A stretch of DNA of 64,000 nt from Paenibacillus sp. FSL H3-0469 (GCF_038051945.1 NZ_CP150302.1:310001-374000); one strand, 5' to 3'. Positions 42,639 to 51,588 are shown, numbered from the stretch's first letter. Program-made: numbers and translations. The notes: generated by a model not told the origin, from the sequence alone.

Positions 42639-43856
42639 GTGAGTGAAGAAGCTGAAGACTTAATGAGTATGGCTCATCAGCTGCAGGACAAAATGGTCAC
42701 GTACAGGCATCATCTTCATGCGGTTCCGGAGCTTGATCTAAGTTTAGCTAAGACTACTGCATACGTAAAAGAGGCATTGGAATCGATGGGGCTGAAGCCC
42801 ACTCTCGTCGGGGAATCAGGGCTAACCGTTACCATTGGCGGACAGCATGAAGGGAAGGTAGTTCTGATCCGTGCGGATATGGACGCTTTGCCCATTTCAG
42901 AGGAAACGGAGCTCTCTTACGCGTCGTTGAACGGAAACATGCACGCCTGTGGGCATGACATGCACACTTCCATGCTGCTCGGAGCTGCGGAGATCCTGAA
43001 GGCTAACGAAGCTGAGCTTCGCGGGACGGTTAAGCTTATGTTCCAGCCGGGTGAGGAGACGCTGCACGGGGCAAAGATGATGCTGGAGAATGGGATTCTG
43101 GACAATCCCAAGGTGGATGCAGCCATGATGCTCCATGTGTTGACCGGAATGCCGCTACCTCTCGGACAATTTGTAGTGCCTGAGGAAGGCGGAGCGATAT
43201 CTGCTTCTTCGGATTGGTTCGAAATCATCATCCGGGGGAGGGGCTCACATGGCGCTATGCCTGAGGCCGCAGTGGACCCTTTGAATGTGGCTGCTCATCT
43301 CCATCTGGCACTGCAAGGAATCCTTAGCCGGGAAATCTCGCCGATTGAACATGCAGTCCTTACCATTGGCGTGATGGAGGGCGGAACTACGAACAACGTG
43401 ATTCCCGATACGGCCAGATTGAAAGGCAGTGTACGTACATTTAACACCGCATTGCGGGATAAAATGGAGACCCGTATCCGTGAAATTACCGCAGGGATCG
43501 GAGAAACTTTTCAGGCAAAAATGGAAGTGATCTATACACGTGGTTGTCCTGAAGTGAAAACGGATGGCGGACTTAATGAGCAAATGAGGGCTTCGATTGC
43601 AAATACCTTTGGCGACGGCTCCTATATTGGTATAACTGAGCTGGTACCCGGCGGGAAATTAATGGGCTCAGAAGATTTCGCATTTGTCTCTCAGGCGGTG
43701 CCAAGTACCACAGTGTTTCTTAACGCAGGCAATACCGAAGAAGGTTATAGTTACCCTGTACACCATCCTAAGACGATGTTCGCGGATGAGGTGCTTCATA
43801 GAGGGGCTGCGGCTTATGCAGCTTTTGCCAGAGATTGGCTTGAAAGTAACAGTTAA
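42639..43856 (+). CDS. M20 family amidohydrolase/metallopeptidase
   Basis: About 405 residues, cytosolic. Metal-site motifs ACGHDMHTSMLLGAA, FQPGEETLHGAKMM and a C-terminal GSEDFAFVSQ are those of the M20D amidohydrolases (hippurate, IAA-amino acid, N-acyl-amino acid hydrolases). They cleave an amide bond between an acyl group and an amino acid using two metal ions. GTG 42639 is taken as start (GGGAG at 42625). It is the first gene of an operon with two crotonases and L-serine dehydratase, so an N-acyl-serine-like substrate is conceivable. Confidence 0.9.
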   Translation: MSEEAEDLMSMAHQLQDKMVTYRHHLHAVPELDLSLAKTTAYVKEALESMGLKPTLVGESGLTVTIGGQHEGKVVLIRADMDALPISEETELSYASLNGNMHACGHDMHTSMLLGAAEILKANEAELRGTVKLMFQPGEETLHGAKMMLENGILDNPKVDAAMMLHVLTGMPLPLGQFVVPEEGGAISASSDWFEIIIRGRGSHGAMPEAAVDPLNVAAHLHLALQGILSREISPIEHAVLTIGVMEGGTTNNVIPDTARLKGSVRTFNTALRDKMETRIREITAGIGETFQAKMEVIYTRGCPEVKTDGGLNEQMRASIANTFGDGSYIGITELVPGGKLMGSEDFAFVSQAVPSTTVFLNAGNTEEGYSYPVHHPKTMFADEVLHRGAAAYAAFARDWLESNS

Positions 43857-43885
43857 GCTTAAAACCAAACTTAGGAGGAATTACA

Positions 43886-44725
43886 ATGACAGAGAGACGT
43901 ATGATTGGACCCACCAAATTCGAAGAGTATTCCGAGAAATACAAGGAATTCCTGTTAATGACCCGCCGTGACGGAATCCTTGAAGTGCGTCTGCACACTG
44001 ATGGAGGTTCATACAAGCACAATTGGGAAGCTCATACCGCCTGGTCTCATGCCTGGTCAGATATTGGCCGTGACCCTGAGAACGAAGTCATGATTATTAC
44101 GGGAACCGGGGATAAATGGCTGATTGGCGACCCTGAGGTCTGGAATACGAAATTCATGGACTGGCCGAAGCAAAAGAAGCTCGAACAGTATCATGAATCA
44201 CTGAGACTGCTTGAGAATCTGATCTTCTGCATTGACATCCCGACCATCGGGGCGGTTAACGGACCGGGAACGCACTGCGAACTCGCAACGCTTTGTGATA
44301 TTACCATTTGTACGGAAGACGCTGACTTTTTCGATCCGCATTATCTGGGAGGCACGCCTCCGGGAGATGGAATGTTGCTCACACTGCAGAACATGATCGG
44401 TTTCAAAAAAGCAGCCTACTACGCCTACACCGGCAAGAATATCAATGGACAGACCGCCTTGGACCTGGGCATAGTCAGTGAAGTTCTGCCCCGCGAAAAG
44501 CTTCTTCCACGCGCTTGGGAGCTCGCGGAGATGATCATGCAGGCACCGCGTTCAACGAGACATCTGTCTCACTCCATCATCTCCCGTCCATGGAAGCAGG
44601 CCCTGGTCGCCGATCAAGGATTCCAGCTGGCCCACCAGATGTACGACATGGCCATAGATGAAGAAGGAGCGCTGGAGCGGCTGAAGAAAATGCAAGGACG
44701 CCTGATGGGCAACGATGTTCAATAG
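43886..44725 (+). CDS. Crotonase-fold protein like 6-oxocamphor hydrolase (A)
   Basis: 279 residues. From memory it aligns along its length with Rhodococcus 6-oxocamphor hydrolase, a retro-Claisen beta-diketone hydrolase: FEEYSEKYK, DIGRDPENEVMIITGTG, IPTIGAVNGP, DFFDPHYLGGTPPGDG and LLPRAWELAE. Residues corresponding to the hydrolase active site appear present: His50 (EAHTAW), His130 (GTHCEL), His152 (DPHY) and Asp161 (PGDG). No CoA-type activity needs to be assumed. RBS TTAGGAGG. A close paralogue follows, overlapping by 11 bases. Confidence 0.85.
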   Translation: MTERRMIGPTKFEEYSEKYKEFLLMTRRDGILEVRLHTDGGSYKHNWEAHTAWSHAWSDIGRDPENEVMIITGTGDKWLIGDPEVWNTKFMDWPKQKKLEQYHESLRLLENLIFCIDIPTIGAVNGPGTHCELATLCDITICTEDADFFDPHYLGGTPPGDGMLLTLQNMIGFKKAAYYAYTGKNINGQTALDLGIVSEVLPREKLLPRAWELAEMIMQAPRSTRHLSHSIISRPWKQALVADQGFQLAHQMYDMAIDEEGALERLKKMQGRLMGNDVQ

Positions 44726-45548
44726 AGAGATGACTGGACCTACCAGGCTCGAAGAATACTCTGAGAAGTACAAGGACTTATTCCTCATGACCCGCCGTGA
44801 CGGTATTCTCGAAATGCGGTTGCACACTCACGGGGGACCTTTACAATTCGACTGGCCGGTCCAAGCCGCATATGGTCAGGTATGGTCAGATATTGGCCGT
44901 GATCCTGAGAATGAAGTCATGATTCTCACAGGGACTGGAGAGTTGTGGCAGACCGGCAATCCTGAAGTCTGGACCACCAAATTCATGGATTGGCCGAATC
45001 GCCGGAAGCTAGAGATGTATCATGAATCACTTAGAATGATTGAAAATATGGTTCATTGCCTGGACATCCCCACGATTGGGGCGATCAATGGCACAGGCGC
45101 ACACTGGCAATTGGGAACGCTTTGTGATATTACCCTTTGTACGGAAGCCACAGCGTTCTTCGATGCCCATTATCTGGGCGGTGTACCGCCCGGAGATGGA
45201 ATCGTTCTGGCACTTCAAAGGATTGTGGGAACCAAGAAAGCGGCATACTATGCATACACGGGCTTGAATATTAATGCTCAAGAGGCATTAGAGCTCGGTT
45301 TGGTCAGTGAGGTGCTGCCTCATGATCAGCTTCTTCCACGGGCATGGGAGCTGGCAGAAATGATCATGCAGGCACCCCGCTCTACGAGACATCTTACTCA
45401 TTCGATTGTGTCACACCCGTGGAAACAAGCTTTTGCGGAGGATCAAGGTCTTCAGCTTACCCACCAATTGGTTGATATGGCTATGGATGAAGAGGGGATT
45501 CATGAGCGGCTGATGAAGCTCAAGGAACGTTTTCAGAGAAATGGGTAA
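44715..45548 (+). CDS. Crotonase-fold protein like 6-oxocamphor hydrolase (B)
   Basis: 277 residues, colinear without gaps over most of its length with the preceding protein and clearly a tandem duplicate. Start ATG 44715 aligns its first ten residues with the first copy. Conserved are His130 (GAHWQL), His152 (DAHYLGG) and Asp161 (PGDG), but the position of His50 is Gln (WPVQAAYG). It may therefore use a different substrate or act with copy A in a mixed oligomer; crotonases are trimers or hexamers. No separate ribosome site is clear, so it is probably translationally coupled. Confidence 0.85.
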   Translation: MFNREMTGPTRLEEYSEKYKDLFLMTRRDGILEMRLHTHGGPLQFDWPVQAAYGQVWSDIGRDPENEVMILTGTGELWQTGNPEVWTTKFMDWPNRRKLEMYHESLRMIENMVHCLDIPTIGAINGTGAHWQLGTLCDITLCTEATAFFDAHYLGGVPPGDGIVLALQRIVGTKKAAYYAYTGLNINAQEALELGLVSEVLPHDQLLPRAWELAEMIMQAPRSTRHLTHSIVSHPWKQAFAEDQGLQLTHQLVDMAMDEEGIHERLMKLKERFQRNG

Positions 45549-45613
45549 TAAGCCTGATCAAGCCGCAGGAGGAAATCTTAAGCCAAAGACAACTTAGAAG
45601 GGATGAGGGTGCT

Positions 45614-46822
45614 ATGAGATCGTTGACTGAGCTATTTAGGATTGGCAGTGGACCGTCCAGCTCCCATACCATGGGGCCGGAGAAAGCGGCCAGCATCTTC
45701 AAGTCGGAAAATGAAGACGCAGACCAGTTCAAGGCACTGATCTATGGTTCTCTTGCCAAAACAGGCAAAGGCCATATGACGGACAAGGCCATTATTCGCG
45801 CATTGTCACCCGCTTCAGCGGAGGTTGAATTTGTTCCACAGCCTGACTTTGATCTGCCTCATCCCAATACAATGGATTTGTTTGCTTACAAAGACGGTCA
45901 GCAAACAGCCTCCATGCGTGTTGCCAGTATCGGCGGCGGGGAGATCGTGATTGATGGGCGGGAGGAGACGCGGGGACCTGATGTCTATCCGGAGAACAGT
46001 TTTGCCGAGATCAGTGCCTATTGTAAAGCGAATCATATCCGCCTAAGCGATTACGTTGAGCAGCGTGAAGGCACACTGATCTGGGAGTTCCTCCAAGGCA
46101 TCTGGGAAGCGATGAAGCGGTCGATCGACGAAGGGCTGTCTGTCACAGGCATTCTGGAGGGTGGTCTGAATGTCGAACGCAAGGCGAAATATCTGTATCA
46201 TCAGGGGACTGAGGATGAGAGCCCGGAGACTCGGGAAAATCGGATCGTCAGCGCGTACGCTTTTGCCGTCAATGAACAGAATGCGGCCGCCGGTACAGTC
46301 GTAACGGCTCCAACCTGTGGGGCCTGCGGTGTTGTGCCCGCCTCGCTCCGTTATATGCAGGAGAAGCTGCAGGTCCCGGACGAACGAATTCTCCGGGCGC
46401 TGGCCGTCGGCGGGCTCATCGGTAATCTGGTCAAGCAGAACGCCTCCATCAGCGGTGCTCAGTGCGGCTGCCAGGCGGAGGTGGGCACGGCTTGCTCTAT
46501 GGCAGCGGCTGCACTGGCTGAACTGTCCGGGATGGAGATTGACCAGATTGAGTATGCGGCGGAGGTGGCGATGGAGCACCACTTGGGGTTAACCTGTGAT
46601 CCGATTAACGGACTGGTTCAGATCCCTTGCATTGAACGGAATGCGGTCGGTGCGATGCGGGCGATTAATGCGCAGAGTCTGGCCAAGTTCTTGTCCGGTA
46701 CCCGTAAAATATCCTTTGATCTGGTTGTACAGACCATGTATGAGACAGGCCTCGATATGAACAGCAGGTACCGTGAAACTTCTGAAGGCGGGCTCGCTAA
46801 GTTCTACAACATGGGCAGTTAA
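45614..46822 (+). CDS. sdaA: L-serine dehydratase, single-chain iron-sulfur type
   Basis: 402 residues. It converts L-serine to pyruvate and ammonia with a [4Fe-4S] cluster. The beta-like part (FRIGSGPSSSHTMGPEKAA) and alpha-like part (ILEGGLNVERK, TAPTCGACGVVPASL, SGAQCGCQAEVGTACSMAAAA, GLTCDPINGLVQIPCIERN) are fused, as in the E. coli SdaA/SdaB group, not split into the sdaAA/sdaAB pair usual in Bacillus. It closes the operon with the M20 and crotonase genes. Gene symbol given by family only. Confidence 0.93.
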   Translation: MRSLTELFRIGSGPSSSHTMGPEKAASIFKSENEDADQFKALIYGSLAKTGKGHMTDKAIIRALSPASAEVEFVPQPDFDLPHPNTMDLFAYKDGQQTASMRVASIGGGEIVIDGREETRGPDVYPENSFAEISAYCKANHIRLSDYVEQREGTLIWEFLQGIWEAMKRSIDEGLSVTGILEGGLNVERKAKYLYHQGTEDESPETRENRIVSAYAFAVNEQNAAAGTVVTAPTCGACGVVPASLRYMQEKLQVPDERILRALAVGGLIGNLVKQNASISGAQCGCQAEVGTACSMAAAALAELSGMEIDQIEYAAEVAMEHHLGLTCDPINGLVQIPCIERNAVGAMRAINAQSLAKFLSGTRKISFDLVVQTMYETGLDMNSRYRETSEGGLAKFYNMGS

Positions 46823-46849
46823 ATGAAAATGATACCGCTATAGATGAGG

Positions 46850-46890
46850 AACGTCCCTGGCTGCCGTTTGGCAGAGGGGGCGTTTTTTTG
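46850..46890 (+). terminator. Terminator of the amidohydrolase-serine dehydratase operon
   Basis: AACGTCCCTGGCTGCC pairs with GGCAGAGGGGGCGTT around a GTTT loop, then seven T. Closely related to the terminator at 38671. Confidence 0.85.
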
Positions 46891-46930
46891 TTTTTTAGGA
46901 AATTATGATTTTTATCTAATTTGCTCCGCA

Positions 46931-47020
46931 GCACGTAACATTGTAGAGAAATCCTGCAAATGGTGCAACAATGTACCTTAGCCCGTTCTGCAAAATGTGC
47001 AACAATACGGTTGTAAGGCA
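46931..47020. repeat. Short repeat series, GTGCAACAAT type, 34-bp step
   Basis: CTGCAAATGGTGCAACAAT at 46954 and CTGCAAAATGTGCAACAAT at 46988 are 34 bp apart. A more distant unit (GCACGTAACATTGTAG, 46931) lies about 30 bp before the first. They fill the gap between the operon terminator and the next gene. Confidence 0.55.
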
Positions 47021-47120
47021 GATCTAGCTGTCCGGCAAGAAGGGATTTGACTTAAGCGCAGCCTGAATGAGAAAATGTATGCGTGTACATCGAGTAGTCT
47101 ATTCAGTGAGGAGGCACCAA

Positions 47121-48281
47121 ATGAAACAGCTACGCATTGGAATGATAGGTTATAAATTCATGGGCAAGGCCCACAGCAACGCTTACCGCAGTCTGCCCAT
47201 GTTCTTTCCCAAGGCAGTTAAGCCGCAAATGTCGGTCATCTGCGGACGTAATGAGGGAGCGGTACAAGAAGCGGCAGCACAGCTTGGCTGGTCGGAGAGC
47301 GTGACGGACTGGAAAGACCTGATCGCACGCAGCGATATTGATCTGGTCGATATTAATGCGCCAAGCAATGCCCATAAAGAGATTGCCCTGGCGGCTGCGG
47401 CAGCAGGCAAGCATATCTTCTGCGAGAAGCCGCTGGCCCTGAATTTGGAGGATTCCCGCGAGATGCTTGCGGCTGCCGAAAAGGCTGGAATAGCGCATAT
47501 GATTGGCTTCAACTACCGTTTCTCCCCGGCGGTACGGCTGGCGAAGCGGCTGATTGAGAGCGGCCGGCTGGGCACCATCTATCATTTCCGCGCGTGGTTC
47601 CTGCAAGACTGGATTCTCGACCCGGAATTCCCGCTGGTCTGGCGGCTCCAGAAGGAGGTTGCCGGTTCGGGATCGCATGGTGATCTCGGGGCGCATCTGA
47701 TTGATCTGGCTCATTTCCTGGTCGGAGATGTAGAGGAGGTTATCGGCATGAGCGAGACCTTCGTCAAGGAGCGTCCGCTGGCAACGGAGATGACCGGGCT
47801 TAGTGCCAAGGCTGGCAAGGATGCGCCGCGCGGTCCGGTAACCGTGGATGATGCGACCTTGTTCCTGGCCCGCTTTGCGAACGGCGCACTGGGCAGCTTC
47901 GAGGCAACGCGGTTTGCCGCCGGACACCGTTCGACTAACTCCTTCGAGATCAATGGCAGTCTCGGCAGTGTGAAGTTTGATTTTGAACGGATGAATGAGC
48001 TAGAGGTCTACCTGACCTCGGATGACGAGGATGTGCAGGGCTTCCGCCGGGTACTGGCCACCGATCCGTCCCATGACTATGCGGAAGCGTGGTGGCCGCC
48101 GGGCCACACCATCGGGTTCGAGCATACCTTCATTCATGAGATGCTGGAGCTGTCGAATGCCATTGAGGAAGGTCGCCAGCCGGAGCCGAACTTCAACGAC
48201 GGCGTGAAATGCCAGGCGGTGCTGGAAGCCGTGGACCGTTCCATAGAGCAGCGGCGCTGGGTTCCGATATCTGAGATGTAA
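47121..48281 (+). CDS. Gfo/Idh/MocA family oxidoreductase
   Basis: 386 residues. Rossmann part: LRIGMIGYKFMGKAHSNAYRSLP and VDINAPSNAHKEIALAAAAAGKHIFCEKPLALN, with the EKP lysine of the family. In the second domain SGSHGDLGAHLIDLAHFLVGD includes the usual catalytic Asp/His positions. Such enzymes oxidise or reduce sugars and inositols with NAD(P). ATG 47121 is set by GAGGAGG upstream. A second member of the family and a sugar isomerase lie 2-3 kb downstream. Confidence 0.92.
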   Translation: MKQLRIGMIGYKFMGKAHSNAYRSLPMFFPKAVKPQMSVICGRNEGAVQEAAAQLGWSESVTDWKDLIARSDIDLVDINAPSNAHKEIALAAAAAGKHIFCEKPLALNLEDSREMLAAAEKAGIAHMIGFNYRFSPAVRLAKRLIESGRLGTIYHFRAWFLQDWILDPEFPLVWRLQKEVAGSGSHGDLGAHLIDLAHFLVGDVEEVIGMSETFVKERPLATEMTGLSAKAGKDAPRGPVTVDDATLFLARFANGALGSFEATRFAAGHRSTNSFEINGSLGSVKFDFERMNELEVYLTSDDEDVQGFRRVLATDPSHDYAEAWWPPGHTIGFEHTFIHEMLELSNAIEEGRQPEPNFNDGVKCQAVLEAVDRSIEQRRWVPISEM

Positions 48282-48295
48282 GCTGAATACAGAGA

Positions 48296-48332
48296 AACAC
48301 CGCCGGGGGTTTAGTGGCCGGCGGTGTTTTTT
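48296..48332 (+). terminator. Terminator after Gfo/Idh/MocA gene
   Basis: AACACCGCCGG (48296-48306) pairs perfectly with CCGGCGGTGTT (48318-48328), then T run. Confidence 0.9.
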
Positions 48333-48366
48333 GGGCTGCCAGGGGGAAATGGGCGTGTTAGCAGGA

Positions 48367-48560
48367 TGTGTTCGAAAAACCGATCACAATTGGACTGTGC
48401 GCGGCGGGCGGGCCAAATGTAGTCGGAAAACCGACCACAATTGGACTGTGCGCGGCGGGCGGGCCAAATGTAGTCGGAAAACCGACCACAATTGGACCGG
48501 GAGTGGCGCGCGGACGAAATGTAGTCGGAAAACCGATTACAATTGGACCGTGCGCGCCAC
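48367..48560. repeat. 51-bp-period palindrome array (GTCGG-AAAA-CCGAC type)
   Basis: Four 22-bp palindromic cores lie at 48367-48388, 48418-48439, 48469-48490 and 48520-48541: exact 51-bp steps. The core is GTCGGAAAACCGAC with outer TGTA/(C/T)ACA arms, extended by CCAAA and ATTGG to about 32 bp. The 19-29 bases between cores are identical in units 1-2 and diverged in 3-4. It lies in the 315-base gap 48282-48596, which holds no gene. Confidence 0.85.
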
Positions 48561-48596
48561 GTAAGCCTGATGGTCGGCCGGAGTGTCCACTTGGAT

Positions 48597-49490
48597 TTAC
48601 TCTTGTTTCCGTGCCTGGGAAGGGGTCAGACCCTTGTACTGCTTGTACAGCTTGGTGAAGTAATTCGGATTGTCACAGCCGACCCGGCCTGAAATCTCGG
48701 TAATGGTCAGGTCCGTCTCCAGCAGCAGCCGCTGCGCCTTATCCATTCTGCAGAAATTCACATAATCGATGAATGTCCGTCCGGTGAGCTTCTTAAAGGT
48801 TTTGCAGAAATGAAAAGGGTTCAAATTTACGAACCTGGCAGCGGCCTCAATCGACATCTTCTGATCTGCGTGGTTCTCCAGGTGTTCGAGCAGCGGCTTG
48901 AAGCGCTCCCGGTGGACGCCGCCCCGTTCCCCCTGTTCCCGCTCGCTGCGCTGCCGGGCCGGGAAGGCCCGGGACATCAGGGTGAAGAACAGGTGCAGCT
49001 GATTCTTCACCACGAGCTGAAAAGCCGGCTGCTTGGCCTCCACTTCGGCAATCACCCGCTCCAGCAAATGATAATACGCGGCGCATTCAGGCTGCTGGGC
49101 GGCAGGCATAACAGGGAATTGATTCAGATTATTAAGGTATGGAGCTACGAATTGCTCATGCTGGGAATCCTGGTTCCTGTCCTTGAACAGCGAGGCATGG
49201 AACACAATTGAGACATACGACAGGTCACCGCTACACTGGCTATAGCCGACATGAAGCCCGCCGGACGGCACCATCAGGACATCCCCCGGCCCGGCTTCAT
49301 AAGGCTTGCTGTCCACATGAAAAATGGCCTGACCTTCGCGCATAATGATGATCTCGAAATGCTCATGCCAGTGCAGAAACAGGATGTTCTGTTCAGGAGA
49401 TACCTCCCGGCAGTTGTTGAAGAACAGACGGAACGGATACGTTTTCTCTTCCAGCCTTGGATATTCCTTAAGTTCCTTCGGATAGGTCAT
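48597..49490 (-). CDS. AraC family transcriptional regulator
   Basis: 297 residues. An N-terminal cupin sugar-binding domain (NILFLHWHEHFEIIIMREGQAIFHVDSKPYEAGPGDVLMVPSGGLHVG) precedes two HTHs (IEAAARFVNLNPFHFCKTFKKLTGRTFIDYVNFCRMDKAQRLLLETDLTITEISGRVGCDNPNYFTKLYKQYKGLTPSQAR). It is divergent from the sugar isomerase-oxidoreductase genes and probably activates them in response to a sugar. Confidence 0.93.
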   Translation of the reverse strand: MTYPKELKEYPRLEEKTYPFRLFFNNCREVSPEQNILFLHWHEHFEIIIMREGQAIFHVDSKPYEAGPGDVLMVPSGGLHVGYSQCSGDLSYVSIVFHASLFKDRNQDSQHEQFVAPYLNNLNQFPVMPAAQQPECAAYYHLLERVIAEVEAKQPAFQLVVKNQLHLFFTLMSRAFPARQRSEREQGERGGVHRERFKPLLEHLENHADQKMSIEAAARFVNLNPFHFCKTFKKLTGRTFIDYVNFCRMDKAQRLLLETDLTITEISGRVGCDNPNYFTKLYKQYKGLTPSQARKQE

Positions 49491-49613
49491 CTTTATTCAA
49501 CTCCCGCAAGATTCAGCTAGTTTAGCACAAGATAAGTAGAGATTTTGCCCAAAATGAGCGATATACTAGGAATGTTGCATTAACTATAAACCAATATTGG
49601 AGTGGCATACAAG

Positions 49614-50501
49614 ATGCAGGATACATTAAGAATCGGAACACTGGTTGGAGGCGGGGATGCGGTCAGAGTTATTCCGCAGATTATAGGGCATGGATTCGAA
49701 TCCTTCAGCTTAACCTTTTGGCAGACTACAGGAACTACTGATTTGGCAGAAACCGCGGCACGGGTGCGTGAACTGGCTGCGGAGCATGATTTCACGATTT
49801 CTTCCGTCGGCATATTCGGGAATCCGCTTACAGGGACAGGTGACAATTCAGATACGGTTGCCAGCTGGGAACGGCTGATCGACCATGCCCACTTGTTCGG
49901 GACGGATCTGGTCTCCGGCTTCACTGGACGTCTGCCCGGCGTATCTATAGATGAGTCGATTCCGAAGTTCGCGGAGGTGTTCGGTGAGCTGTCGAAGCGG
50001 GCGGCGGAGCGCGGGGTCAAGATCGCTTTTGAGAATTGCTCGATGGATGGGAACTGGCGGGCAGGGGACTGGAATATTGCTCATAACCCTACTGCCTGGG
50101 AGAAAATGTTCAACGCGGTGAATGCCGATAATCTCGGCCTGGAATGGGAGCCCTGCCACCAGATGGTGCAGCTGATTGACCCGATCCCGCAGCTGCGCAA
50201 ATGGACGGACAAGATCTTCCACGTCCACGGCAAGGACGCAACCATCGCCTGGGATATTATCAAGGAATACGGAATCCACGGACCTAAGCCTTATGTGTGG
50301 CACCGGACGCCGGGCTTCGGGGATACCAACTGGACAGATGTGATCTCGATTCTCCGTCAAGCCGGATACAAGGGCACGATTGATATTGAAGGCTGGCATG
50401 ACCCTGTCTATCGTGACGATCTGGAGATGACCGGTCAGGTCCATGCACTGAATTATCTCAAAACCTGCCGGGGCGGCAGCTTCATCCCGAACCCGGTGTA
50501 A
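49614..50501 (+). CDS. Sugar phosphate isomerase/epimerase (TIM barrel)
   Basis: About 295 residues of the xylose-isomerase-like TIM-barrel family (IolE/IolH/IolI-like). Metal-binding acids and His are in IAFENCSMDG, LGLEWEPCHQM, IFHVHGKDA and GTIDIEGWHD. The start is probably ATG 49614; GTG 49602 overlaps the TTGGAG ribosome site. A Gfo/Idh/MocA gene starts 16 bases after its stop, so the two form an operon. The exact sugar or inositol substrate is not visible. Confidence 0.88.
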   Translation: MQDTLRIGTLVGGGDAVRVIPQIIGHGFESFSLTFWQTTGTTDLAETAARVRELAAEHDFTISSVGIFGNPLTGTGDNSDTVASWERLIDHAHLFGTDLVSGFTGRLPGVSIDESIPKFAEVFGELSKRAAERGVKIAFENCSMDGNWRAGDWNIAHNPTAWEKMFNAVNADNLGLEWEPCHQMVQLIDPIPQLRKWTDKIFHVHGKDATIAWDIIKEYGIHGPKPYVWHRTPGFGDTNWTDVISILRQAGYKGTIDIEGWHDPVYRDDLEMTGQVHALNYLKTCRGGSFIPNPV

Positions 50502-50517
50502 CTTGGAGGAGAGCGTG

Positions 50518-51588
50518 ATGACAGCAGGACATCGTGTGGTTGTGGCGGGCTGCGGGGCTATGGCTAATGAATGGATCAGCTATGCTCTGAAGCATGCTGA
50601 TGGAATAGAGATTGTAGCGCTCGTGGATATCCGGCGGGAGTCCGCTCTGGCCATGGCAGAGAAGCACGGGCTAACTTGCCCTGTATTTACTGATGTGGAA
50701 CAGGCAATTGCTGATACAGCGGCTAATCTGGTATTCGATGTGACGGTGCCCGCCAGCCATTACAATATTGCCAGCAGCGCGCTTGAGGCCGGTTGCCATG
50801 TGTTCGCGGAGAAGCCGCTGGCGGAGACGATGGAGCAGTGCAACTCGATCGTCAGCATTGCTGAACGTACCGGCAGAAGCCATGCGGTGATGCAGAACCG
50901 CCGGTATGATCCGCGCATCCGCTCATTGCGGGAGCTGATAACGTCAGGGGTGATAGGGCGGACAGGCTCTATCAGCGCGAATTTCTTCCTGGCTCCGCAT
51001 TTCGGCGGTTTCCGGGATGCGATGGACAGCCCGCTGCTGCTGGATATGGCGATCCACACTTTCGATCAGGCCCGCTATATCAGCGGCGCTGATCCGGTAA
51101 GCGTGTATTGCCAGGAGTTCAATCCGCCGGGATCGTGGTATGCGGGGAAAGCGGCGGCGGTCTGTATTTTTGAAATGTCGGACGGCTCCGTATTCTGTTA
51201 TCAAGGCTCCTGGTGTGCGGAAGGCGCGCCTACCTCCTGGGAAGCTTCATGGCGGGTGCAGGGTGAAAAGGGAGCTGCGATCTGGGATGGACGGGATCTG
51301 CCGTATGCCGAGGTGATTAGTGCCGGGAGTGAACACTCCGGCCAGTTCCTCCATGAATATGGGCGGCTGGAAGCGCCGGAGGTACGGATGGAGGAGACCT
51401 TCCACCAGGGCTGCCTCGATGAAATGTTCCGTTCGCTGGCCGAAGGCCGTCCGGCCGAGACAGATTGCCGCGATAACCGCTACAGTATGGCCATGGTGCT
51501 GGGGGCTCTGGAGAGTGCGCGGACAGGCCGCAAGCTGAGCATTGCCGAATTCATAGAGGGCGCTGAGCTGACGGGGAGGAAGGCGTAG
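50518..51588 (+). CDS. Gfo/Idh/MocA family oxidoreductase
   Basis: 356 residues. Rossmann start HRVVVAGCGAMANEWISYAL, then VTVPASHYNIASSALEAGCHVFAEKPLAETM with the EKP motif, and LLLDMAIHTFDQARYISG with the conserved Asp and His. ATG 50518 follows GGAGGA with a 7-base gap. Second gene of the operon with the TIM-barrel isomerase; probably acts on the same substrate class as the enzyme at 47.1 kb. Confidence 0.92.
   Translation: MTAGHRVVVAGCGAMANEWISYALKHADGIEIVALVDIRRESALAMAEKHGLTCPVFTDVEQAIADTAANLVFDVTVPASHYNIASSALEAGCHVFAEKPLAETMEQCNSIVSIAERTGRSHAVMQNRRYDPRIRSLRELITSGVIGRTGSISANFFLAPHFGGFRDAMDSPLLLDMAIHTFDQARYISGADPVSVYCQEFNPPGSWYAGKAAAVCIFEMSDGSVFCYQGSWCAEGAPTSWEASWRVQGEKGAAIWDGRDLPYAEVISAGSEHSGQFLHEYGRLEAPEVRMEETFHQGCLDEMFRSLAEGRPAETDCRDNRYSMAMVLGALESARTGRKLSIAEFIEGAELTGRKA

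Noticed and set aside
48367..48560. CRISPR array
   Set aside because: Repeats are palindromic and regularly spaced, but two spacers are identical, the spacer edges are conserved and no cas gene is present. Four units of 51 bp fit an intergenic palindrome array instead.
48331..48658. Open frames translating the 51-bp repeats into repetitive peptides
   Set aside because: 51 is a multiple of three, so the repeat stays open in several frames. The peptides (RKTDHNWT- and VVGKPTTIG-type) are artefacts of the repeat and have no ribosome site.
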